From positions 1-46,973 of the forward strand of contig JBAXWB010000035.1 in NCBI GenBank assembly GCA_037128595.1: a stretch of DNA of 46,973 nucleotides. Direction: 5' to 3'. Source of the DNA: a bacterium (GTDB lineage: Bacteria; Verrucomicrobiota; Kiritimatiellia; CAIKKV01; CAITUY01). Position 1 is the first letter of the stretch, and each line of letters starts with the position of its first letter. The position numbers and the translations under genes were made by a program. The notes under the pieces were generated by a model. That model saw only the letters and a program-made list of their open reading frames with translations. It did no database searches and was not told the origin of the DNA. Below, one piece after another: positions 1 to 7,369 of this stretch.

Positions 1-924
1 ATGGCAGCCTTCCAGGATTGAGCCCACATAGTGCGAATGCATCAAGTTTGCACCGGCGCTGTAACGGTTCTGGGGACAGGTATCGGTCTCCGCAAGAATG
101 GTGACGTCCGAATCCAGGCCGGCAATCTGCGCCGCGCCGTCGTACATACGGTTGGCGAAGGTGCGCATTTCAGAACTCAGATAGCGGGCATTATTGATGC
201 GGACAACGAGGGGATTCCCTTTTCCGGCAAGGCGCCGCGAAATGGGGCCGGCATGACGGATGTCGCGCTGACAGGCGCAGAAACTCCCGGGGATGGCGGG
301 ATCGGTTCCATCGATCGCCTCACGCATGATCCCGGCAACGCGCATCAGGGAATCAAGCAGGAGTTTGTCATATTCTTGCGCAGCTGCGGTATCAATGCGG
401 AGCGTGTTCAGCAGCGTTTCGCGGGTGAAGGTCCGCCCCAACCGACGGCCGATTTCTGCCAGATGGAGCGGACAGTAGCAGCCGTCCCGTCCGTGCAGAA
501 GCCGGAAGTCATCGTCGATCATGAAAAAGGCCGGCTTCAGCGCGGCGAGGTGCCGGAACGCGTCACGGATATAGTTCTGAAACAAGGGATCCAACGGGCA
601 CATCTGGTAGGCGAGGCTGCCGTCGGGTCGGATGATTTTCTCATAGGACGCGGGTTCGTCAGGAATCCAGCCGTGTCCGATGGTGGCCTGCGCCAGGATG
701 CCGACCCGGGATTTGTCACCCTTGAAACCGTCGCGAAAGACTGTGAAACGATCGCCGAGAATCTTCGCCTTGTCCACGGGAGGATCGCCCTCGGGGACTA
801 GGGTGAGCATGCAGGCAATATCAGTGCAGACACCAGTATTGAGAAGGATCTCCGCATCAGCGGCGAGTTCGACCTCGCGACCGGGAATAAGCGGCATCAC
901 ATGGAAGGTTTTGAGTTTACGCAT
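1..924 (-). CDS. Truncated TIM-barrel-like (putative glycosidase) protein, N-terminal 308 residues
   Basis: An open minus-strand frame runs from an ATG at 924 off the left edge, so the C-terminus is missing. The protein begins MRKLKTFHVMPLIPGREVEL and contains FFMIDDDFRLLH at about residue 135 and a Cys-containing stretch CYCPLHL just after it. Acidic residues ending a hydrophobic strand resemble the strands of a TIM-barrel glycosidase, but I do not recognise a named family. It lies 77 bases downstream of the MFS transporter gene on the same strand and is probably the last visible gene of the rhamnoside operon. The start is uncertain. A good Shine-Dalgarno (AGGAG, near 966) sits ahead of a different ATG at 959 that opens only a 20-codon frame, whereas the ATG at 924 has only AAGGA about 15 bases upstream. 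Confidence 0.6.
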   Translation of the reverse strand, partial: MRKLKTFHVMPLIPGREVELAADAEILLNTGVCTDIACMLTLVPEGDPPVDKAKILGDRFTVFRDGFKGDKSRVGILAQATIGHGWIPDEPASYEKIIRPDGSLAYQMCPLDPLFQNYIRDAFRHLAALKPAFFMIDDDFRLLHGRDGCYCPLHLAEIGRRLGRTFTRETLLNTLRIDTAAAQEYDKLLLDSLMRVAGIMREAIDGTDPAIPGSFCACQRDIRHAGPISRRLAGKGNPLVVRINNARYLSSEMRTFANRMYDGAAQIAGLDSDVTILAETDTCPQNRYSAGANLMHSHYVGSILEGCH

Positions 925-959
925 ATTGGTCTTAAGCAAATCCTTACTGGGTTCAACAT
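897..959 (-). other. 20-codon ORF with good Shine-Dalgarno, out of frame with the gene at 924
   Basis: An ATG at 959 follows AGGAG with 5-base spacing and encodes MLNPVRICLRPICVNSKPSM before a TGA at 899-897. It overlaps the start of the partial glycosidase-like gene in another frame. It may be a leader peptide, or the trace of a frameshift near the N-terminus of that gene. The peptide itself matches nothing I know. Confidence 0.25.
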
Positions 960-969
960 CTCATCTCCT

Positions 970-999
970 GTGAATTTCACATTACCCTTCTCAGGTAAT
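970..999. promoter_or_regulatory. Palindrome and hairpin between the MFS gene and the partial CDS
   Basis: An 11-base palindrome GTGAATTTCAC (970-980) lies directly beside a 6-bp inverted repeat, ATTACC (981-986) with GGTAAT (994-999). They sit just upstream of the AGGAG site of the downstream gene. There is no strong T-run on the minus-strand 3' side, so this is not a clear terminator. It could be an operator or a processing hairpin. Confidence 0.25.
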
Positions 1000-1001
1000 A
1001 T

Positions 1002-2480
1002 TTATTTTTCCTGCTTTGCTCCAACGCACCCTACATCATGCTCAACATGCGGCGCTTTGTAATCATTAATCCCACCATGGTCCTTCCATCCCCGGTATAC
1101 CCTCCACAAAAAGAAGTAACTGATTGATGCAAAGGTGGCGGACCAGATGTACATCCAACGATAGTATTCCTCGTCCCCGTGATAAAGCCGCTTCATGAGG
1201 TCAAGGGAGAGTCCCGCCACCACACTGCCGACAATTGTGACGATGGAACGTGCCATCGCATCCGCCGAGCCAAACTGGCCAAACTTATCCTTGGGGAACA
1301 GCAACCAATTCAAAGGCATGGCGGCCGCCCCTTGTAACTGGGCGATGGGAAATGCAATCAGCGTCAGAATGATGACACTCCTGAAATCATGAACAAAGAA
1401 AAAGGAAGCGATCGCCATGATAGGTCCAAAGAACCCGAGCCCGACCAACACCCGCACCGGATGAATCCGATCGCTCAACATCCCCATCGGCACCATGAGC
1501 AGTAAACCCGGAATCGCCATCCAGGTATTGAACTTACCCAACTGTTCCAATGAGATTCCCAAATGGAGATAGAACAATGTAGCCACGAAACCACAGGCGC
1601 CAGCCACCTGCGCCGCTGCCGACATGGCAAACATATTCAAATAGTAGGGATGGGTGAAACATTCCCGGAAATAGGTCTCAAAACTGGCCAGCAGCCCCGT
1701 CTTGTTCCCCACCAGGGGCGTAGGCGGGGGATATTTGCCTTCCTTCAAGCCGAAACACATCGACATGAACCCGACGAAATAGAGTACCGCCGCACCCAGG
1801 AAAATAACCCGCATGTGCGTCTGGGCATGGGGAAACACGAAATAATTGAAGGTCATTCCCGCCAACGTCCCCACCACCCGGAAGGCCGCCATGAATCGCG
1901 CCAGATAGGCCGCTGGCACCAAATCATTGAAGAGGTAGTAATAGACCGACGAGATGAACATGTTGAAAAACTGGAAAATGACGAGTAACAGCCCGATCAC
2001 GCCGATGATGATGGTGTTCTTCCCAAAGCCCCCGTGTCCCGCCATCAGCCCATGCACCCAGGCGCCAATTTCAGGTGCAAAGGCAATGGCCACCAGCACG
2101 ACGGTAATAAACGGCGTGGGCGCCAGCAGGAAAGGAATCCGCCGCCCCCAGGGCCCCCGGTGCCGGTCGCTCCGGAAACTGATGACCGGATTGACAAAGA
2201 AGTTCATGGTACTGGGTACCGTCACCAGGAAAATACCCATGACCATGTTGGGCGCGCCAAGGGCCTTGAGTTGCAGGGGGAGGATCGACGGCAGCACCGT
2301 TTCCATCAGGCACATGGTGAAATCGCCCCACAGGAGCCAGAAGAACACCACAAACAGCCCGAAGGTCGTGTAGCGCAGCGTGCCGCAGGTATAGACGCGC
2401 GACCCGGCGGGGGGGCAGCCCCGCCGGGTCACACGGTCTAAAATCCGGCTCATCATTACAGAGATTTTGAGCATAGCCAT
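1002..2480 (-). CDS. MFS sugar transporter (GPH/SLC45-like)
   Basis: The 492-residue protein has many long hydrophobic segments consistent with about 12 membrane helices (for example TTFGLFVVFFWLLWGDF near residue 40 and GVIGLLLVIFQFFNMF near residue 165). The loop motif RSDRHRGPWGRRIPF after the second helix pair is typical of glycoside-pentoside-hexuronide/SLC45-like major facilitator proteins. It probably imports a glycoside or sugar for the operon by cation symport; the substrate is inferred from context only. ATGs at 2480 and 2474 both lack a clear Shine-Dalgarno. Residues 19-28, just ahead of the first helix, are encoded by a long GC-rich hairpin at 2401-2430, so the true start could lie elsewhere. 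It follows the GH78-like gene with a 51-base gap. Confidence 0.8.
   Translation of the reverse strand: MAMLKISVMMSRILDRVTRRGCPPAGSRVYTCGTLRYTTFGLFVVFFWLLWGDFTMCLMETVLPSILPLQLKALGAPNMVMGIFLVTVPSTMNFFVNPVISFRSDRHRGPWGRRIPFLLAPTPFITVVLVAIAFAPEIGAWVHGLMAGHGGFGKNTIIIGVIGLLLVIFQFFNMFISSVYYYLFNDLVPAAYLARFMAAFRVVGTLAGMTFNYFVFPHAQTHMRVIFLGAAVLYFVGFMSMCFGLKEGKYPPPTPLVGNKTGLLASFETYFRECFTHPYYLNMFAMSAAAQVAGACGFVATLFYLHLGISLEQLGKFNTWMAIPGLLLMVPMGMLSDRIHPVRVLVGLGFFGPIMAIASFFFVHDFRSVIILTLIAFPIAQLQGAAAMPLNWLLFPKDKFGQFGSADAMARSIVTIVGSVVAGLSLDLMKRLYHGDEEYYRWMYIWSATFASISYFFLWRVYRGWKDHGGINDYKAPHVEHDVGCVGAKQEK
2401..2430. repeat. REP-like perfect palindrome inside the 5' end of the MFS gene
   Basis: GACCCGGCGGGG at 2401-2412 is an exact inverted repeat of CCCCGCCGGGTC at 2419-2430, with a 6-base loop. 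It is a 12-bp, almost all-GC hairpin within the first 30 codons of the transporter frame. It resembles extragenic palindromes more than transporter coding sequence. Confidence 0.6.
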
Positions 2481-2531
2481 AATTTTAAAATACTTTCGCC
2501 AGCGCCAATGTTCTTATATCCCTACGGCATT

Positions 2532-4940
2532 TCACGTTACACTTCTCGCATTGCAACTAACCCTGATGGATTGATATTCAGGATAGGGAGAGACCTTTGG
2601 TTTGCACTCCACAGGGTGGTTTACCGACATCTCAATTCCTGTTCCCGTCCTGCACCATTCAGCAGAGATTTTACCATAGGGGGTCATCACTTCGCCTTTC
2701 GCCTGGAAAAACCGGTCGCAATAAGGCGTGATGGAAAAGGTTTTGAAACCAGGAGAAAGAGGGCGGATTCCCAGGATATACGCATGGTAGTAATAAACCG
2801 GCAATGCGCTCCAGCCGTGACACAAACTTCCGGCGCCGCCAAATGCAGCTTCGCCATCAATTGTTTCCCAGCAGGTAGATGCCCCGGCCAAGACCATCTT
2901 CCCCCAATGGTCATGAATGATCAACGCCACGCATTTCCTGGAGCCTTCATCTTGGTCCATCAAAGCCCTGACGAGGTAGAGCATTGAACTTAAGGTCATT
3001 TCCGGAAAGTCGGAGCTGGATATTTTTCGCAGCAGGACCTTCTCCCGCTCACCATCCAGGATATGCTCATTGAGCGTCAACGCCTGGATTAACTGGTGGA
3101 AACCGGCATGCTTGCCGTCGAAAATGTAAGTGGACAGGCAATGCTCTTGCTCATCCCAGAAAACTTGAGTTATGGCATGGCCCAGTTCAGCCCTCTTGCC
3201 CTCTATCTCTTCCGCCTCGGCAACATTTCCGGACAGCCTCAACATTTGGGCATAGGCTCCCAGCGCTTCGTGCAGAAACAAGTTCCAAGGCGCATCCAAT
3301 CGCTCACCGGGATCACGATCATTATCAAGTCCCGGCGCCCATTCATAAAAATGCCACAGATCCGGTGATACAGGAGTCCTATACAACCCGGACCCTCCAT
3401 CTTTTCTGGCCAAAACGACCTCCAGCATGAGCTTGATCTGTCCTGAGAATTTCTCAAAAAGCACGGGCGAGCCTGCATGCATCCAGTGCTCCGCCAAGGC
3501 AGATATCCACACAAGGCTGAACATCGGAATGGTGCAGGGGATTTTAGCCGGGGCACACAATTCCAACAATCCGTCAGCGCGGATTCCTCGCCCCAAAAGA
3601 TCAAACGACGTCGCGGCAAAATCGTAATTGCCAAAACAATAATAGCCGTACAACGCCTGGTTTCGGCCATCGAAGGCGTAAAGGGACTGCTCTCGCCAAG
3701 GTGTGTCCTCATAGTGTTCGTGCATGCAACACTTCAACGTTCTCACGCTGATTTCATATATCTTTTCAGCCAGAGTGTCCGATGTCCGGAATTCGCAGGT
3801 GGAGATTTCCGGAAGGGCTAAGGGGATAAGCCCAAAATAACGAATTTTCAAGGGGGCATGAAAGTTTGAGACATGAACTTGGAGATAACGTCCGCCCAAA
3901 CGTCTGAAAGGTAATGTATAGAGATTAATCCCCTCCCGACAAATGTAACGGTCGGCAAAATTGCGCGACCCCATACGAATTCTTATCCGGCCATCCACGA
4001 CATGCTCGCCATGGCCTATATCAATGACCGTCCCTGCAGGCGCATCCAAGTCAAAATGAATTAGGCCCGTTTCTTCCCGGCCAAAGTCTAATATGAAATA
4101 GGCTCCTTCAAACCCATTGTCCGGGATGTTCACGAGTAGGCTGGAACTAGCGCCTCCATCACGATGGAATCCGAAGTTTGCCCACCAGGCATATCCCTTG
4201 GCGGCCATTTCCTTCGTAAACACCACATTTCCCCACATGGATACCAGGGCGTCATTTGCCATGGTCTCGGCAAAACTTTCGAATTCTCTTTTTCTTGTAA
4301 AATTTCCCTGGGAAAGAACTTTTGCATCAAGCGCCTTTCCCTGCGTCAGTACGGGAACCGGCCGGGGCAGGATTTCCCGCCAGTAGCCGGAAAGCGCTTC
4401 GCCCTGTACCGCCGCATCTGGCCAATCCGCATCGTTAAAATCCATGTCCGTCCAGGAACAATCCTTACGCGCATCAAAACAGGTGGTGAACCCCTGTTGC
4501 CCCGTGACCTTGGGCATATCCCCGGAAACAAAGGCCGGATGCTGGCGGCATTTCCAGGTCGCATCCGAAAGAATTCCCTTATCTCCGGCATTCAGCGCGA
4601 CAATCAGCCCCGGCTGTCCGGCACGGTGCTCGGAAAAGTTTTCACCGCGGTGATACGCCAGGATGGCCATGCAGTTACGGCCCTCCTGTAGCTTTCCGCC
4701 TACCTCAAACCGGGTATATGTTTTTTCCTGCGGATAGTCGCTGAACTGGCCGCGTCCGATTTCCCGCCCGTTGACAAAAAGAACGAAATCGGAATCGACA
4801 GAGATCTCTAAAACCTGATTTTCATGCAGGTGGCGAAGATTGAACGTCTTCCGAAAAACAACATACTGGTGTTTGTTGCTCCCGGATTGCCCGGCCAGCC
4901 ATATCCATGACGCGTTTAAGATTATAGATTCCGACTTCAT
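2532..4940 (-). CDS. GH78-like alpha-L-rhamnosidase-family protein
   Basis: The 802-residue protein has the layout of bacterial GH78 rhamnosidases: an N-terminal carbohydrate-binding-like beta-sandwich (FVLFVNGREIGRGQFSDYP, residues 50-70), a central (alpha/alpha)6 barrel and a C-terminal beta domain with the characteristic GIRPLSPGF near residue 720. The usual catalytic DCPQRDE motif is replaced by DTPWREQ at about residue 411, which keeps the first Asp and the later Glu but changes the rest. It may therefore cleave another alpha-L-sugar or a substituted rhamnoside. No signal peptide is visible, so it is probably cytoplasmic. The ATG at 4940 follows a purine-rich AAAGGAAAAGGG site. It lies 22 bases after the next upstream gene. 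Confidence 0.75.
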   Translation of the reverse strand: MKSESIILNASWIWLAGQSGSNKHQYVVFRKTFNLRHLHENQVLEISVDSDFVLFVNGREIGRGQFSDYPQEKTYTRFEVGGKLQEGRNCMAILAYHRGENFSEHRAGQPGLIVALNAGDKGILSDATWKCRQHPAFVSGDMPKVTGQQGFTTCFDARKDCSWTDMDFNDADWPDAAVQGEALSGYWREILPRPVPVLTQGKALDAKVLSQGNFTRKREFESFAETMANDALVSMWGNVVFTKEMAAKGYAWWANFGFHRDGGASSSLLVNIPDNGFEGAYFILDFGREETGLIHFDLDAPAGTVIDIGHGEHVVDGRIRIRMGSRNFADRYICREGINLYTLPFRRLGGRYLQVHVSNFHAPLKIRYFGLIPLALPEISTCEFRTSDTLAEKIYEISVRTLKCCMHEHYEDTPWREQSLYAFDGRNQALYGYYCFGNYDFAATSFDLLGRGIRADGLLELCAPAKIPCTIPMFSLVWISALAEHWMHAGSPVLFEKFSGQIKLMLEVVLARKDGGSGLYRTPVSPDLWHFYEWAPGLDNDRDPGERLDAPWNLFLHEALGAYAQMLRLSGNVAEAEEIEGKRAELGHAITQVFWDEQEHCLSTYIFDGKHAGFHQLIQALTLNEHILDGEREKVLLRKISSSDFPEMTLSSMLYLVRALMDQDEGSRKCVALIIHDHWGKMVLAGASTCWETIDGEAAFGGAGSLCHGWSALPVYYYHAYILGIRPLSPGFKTFSITPYCDRFFQAKGEVMTPYGKISAEWCRTGTGIEMSVNHPVECKPKVSPYPEYQSIRVSCNARSVT

Positions 4941-4962
4941 CTTTGCCCTTTTCCTTTAAAGT

Positions 4963-7362
4963 TTATTTAGACGCTTTTTCCGAGGTAAAATCATTATCGC
5001 GGAGCAGAAACTTGACTTCACGGCATCCTGACTCAGTTCTAAACCGCTGAACACCCGGGTCACGACAGGCGCCTGCTGCGTCGATGACCTCGAAGTGTTC
5101 CGGAATTCGGACGCACGTCGGAAGTGCCCCGTCATCCTCTGCGCGAAACCACAGGCGGCAGTGGTCGCCCTCCATGTTGGCCTCAATGGAGAGCTGTCCC
5201 TTCGATGTATGCAGCTGCGTCAAGGCGGTCCGGCCATTCATTTGGAGCCACAGGAAGGGGATACCGGCAAGCAGGGTGACATCATCATCGGCATTTTCAA
5301 AGTAAAACGAGGAGAGCATCATCTCCAACACACGACCATTTCCGCTGCCATTGGGCTGAAACGGGGTAAAGGCGGGGTTGCTGATGGAAAATCGTTCCTG
5401 AACCTGAAACGTGTCCTGCGTCATACCATATTTCAAGTTCACCCGAGCTGCCAGAAACGCCTTTTTCCAGGCTCCACGCTTGAGGTAGATCTGTTGCCAG
5501 ACCAAATCCAGGCAACCCATGTAGTAAATCTCGTGATTCATCTTCCCTGTAAAAGGCCCATCCATCAACTGCGCTTCAGCATAGGCGACATAACGGTCAA
5601 AAAGACTATTATGCAAATCAATCCCGCCCGTGAAGGCTAAATGGGCGATAGAACACACGACCTCAAAGACCTTGGCATACTTCTCTTCCGGATCGCCCGT
5701 CACGATCTTGCGATCGATAAACCCATCCGCCCGGGCCAAACTCTCCGCACAAGTCGTTATGTCCGCGCGATAGTGATCACGTTCCCGCTCGAATTCAAGA
5801 TGCCGCGGGTGACCCAGGATTTTCAATAGCCGAACGGTCTTGTCCAATCCCCAGAAAGTGTAGGCGTCAGTGTAGGCGATGACATGCCCAACATCGCCAT
5901 CGGTAGCGCGACCACATGGCATCAGCCCGTACATGGGCGACCGACTACCATCAGGTTTCACCTGGCGCGTGGCCCTCAGTTCTCCCACAATCCAGTCGGC
6001 GGCGCGCAGAATACGGGGCAAATAATCCCGAAGAAACGCTTCATCTTTGGACAAACTATAATAGTCGGCGGCCAGGGCCAATGCCGAGCCCGTGCTGTTG
6101 ATCCAGCGCGGACCGGTCGTCCCCACGGCTCCTTCCAACGTGGTGAACCGGCCCTCTGGTGGAAACCCGCCATCCTGCATTGAGAAAATGAAATCCAGGC
6201 CGGCCCTGACCTCCTTGAAGCGTCCCAGCTTGAGCAGGGGCAACAGCATTAAGACCGCCTCTTGCACCCAGATGAGATGGCGCTCATGGCCTGCCCCGCC
6301 CTGAGTCGGTGCCAAGCCGGGAAAGTCGGGGAAAGGGACCATCAATTGTAGTGAGGAAATCTGCAATTCCTCAAAGATCCGATCCCAACAACCTGCAGGA
6401 CAGATCATGCGGGTGGCGCTGACCGGAAACAGGGACTTGAAATGGGCGAGACTCCGGCTGCGATCTGTTTGTGAATCGGCTGATGCCAACATCTGAAGGT
6501 CACCCTCGTCAGACTGTTCGTAATTCGTCAGAAGCACGAATGAAAATGCGGCTTCCTCGCCGGAGGCCAAGTCCCGGTGAAAGCGCAGGCATTCCGTCAA
6601 TTCCGTGAACCGATGCGCGGGCTCAACAAAATAGTCCATATTGAGCACGGCATAATCTTCGGCTGTGAAAGCAGCCTTTTGCTCCCAGTTGCAGGTGAAA
6701 CTCCCGGGCAATACGCGCCCTACGGTTTTCCCATTACGCAGAATCCGCTCGTCGTTCAGTCCGCACTGTGTCGGGTGCCGGTATTTGGTGTTATCCCAAA
6801 AGAAGGGAATATAGTGATGCTCAAAAAGATCCTTTTCGGGCGCGAAACCAATTCGTGCTCGCACCGTTGCAGACCTCGGCCGGCTGCTCGTGTTGGTTAC
6901 GCGGCAAGTGACCCACAGGCAATCGCGGTCTGGCCGGTCACCCGGAACGCAAAAGTATTCGAACCGGTAAAGCAAATCTGCAAAATACTCCACCGTAGCC
7001 ACCGGATATTTCCCCTCCGCAAGAGACATACGACTCGAGCGGCCTTGCGGCACAAAGGGAGGATCAGCGGGGAGCATTTCAACAAGCATGACCTCCAATT
7101 GTCCGGCTTTGTCCTGGTGCCCGGTATCACTTACCGACAAACCCGGGATAATCCGGCGGCGGCAAACATTCAACGAACAGTCCACGTGAATGAAATCGGG
7201 CGAATGCACGGCCTGGATCGGCAGATGCACGGTCTGTGGCGGAGTCCATTTACAGATATCCTCAGACAAAATTTGCGCCCACGTTCTATGGTCAATCATA
7301 TGATAGGTTAGATTATCTTGTTTCATCCATGATGAGTTTGAAATTTCTGTGTTCTGTTTCAT
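4963..7362 (-). CDS. Putative (alpha/alpha)6-barrel glycoside hydrolase, family not identified
   Basis: The 799-residue protein has an N-terminal beta-sandwich-like half (to about residue 280) followed by a helical-barrel-like half. The latter contains GGFPPEGRFTTLEGAVGTTG, a repeated pattern of Trp-rich helices, and MYGLMPCGRATDGDVG. This architecture is shared by glycogen-debranching-like, GH116-like and related six-hairpin glycosidases, but I cannot assign a family or catalytic residues. No signal peptide is seen. The ATG at 7362 is preceded by GGAG overlapping the stop of the upstream gene, and the gap is only 7 bases, so the two are probably translationally coupled. Its position among rhamnosidases suggests it removes another sugar from the same glycan. 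Confidence 0.6.
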   Translation of the reverse strand: MKQNTEISNSSWMKQDNLTYHMIDHRTWAQILSEDICKWTPPQTVHLPIQAVHSPDFIHVDCSLNVCRRRIIPGLSVSDTGHQDKAGQLEVMLVEMLPADPPFVPQGRSSRMSLAEGKYPVATVEYFADLLYRFEYFCVPGDRPDRDCLWVTCRVTNTSSRPRSATVRARIGFAPEKDLFEHHYIPFFWDNTKYRHPTQCGLNDERILRNGKTVGRVLPGSFTCNWEQKAAFTAEDYAVLNMDYFVEPAHRFTELTECLRFHRDLASGEEAAFSFVLLTNYEQSDEGDLQMLASADSQTDRSRSLAHFKSLFPVSATRMICPAGCWDRIFEELQISSLQLMVPFPDFPGLAPTQGGAGHERHLIWVQEAVLMLLPLLKLGRFKEVRAGLDFIFSMQDGGFPPEGRFTTLEGAVGTTGPRWINSTGSALALAADYYSLSKDEAFLRDYLPRILRAADWIVGELRATRQVKPDGSRSPMYGLMPCGRATDGDVGHVIAYTDAYTFWGLDKTVRLLKILGHPRHLEFERERDHYRADITTCAESLARADGFIDRKIVTGDPEEKYAKVFEVVCSIAHLAFTGGIDLHNSLFDRYVAYAEAQLMDGPFTGKMNHEIYYMGCLDLVWQQIYLKRGAWKKAFLAARVNLKYGMTQDTFQVQERFSISNPAFTPFQPNGSGNGRVLEMMLSSFYFENADDDVTLLAGIPFLWLQMNGRTALTQLHTSKGQLSIEANMEGDHCRLWFRAEDDGALPTCVRIPEHFEVIDAAGACRDPGVQRFRTESGCREVKFLLRDNDFTSEKASK

Positions 7363-7369
7363 TTGCCAC

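Noticed and set aside
31-801. 256-codon plus-strand ORF at the left edge
   Set aside because: The opposite strand is open across the same span and reads as a coherent protein with a plausible hydrophobic core. The plus frame is its mirror.
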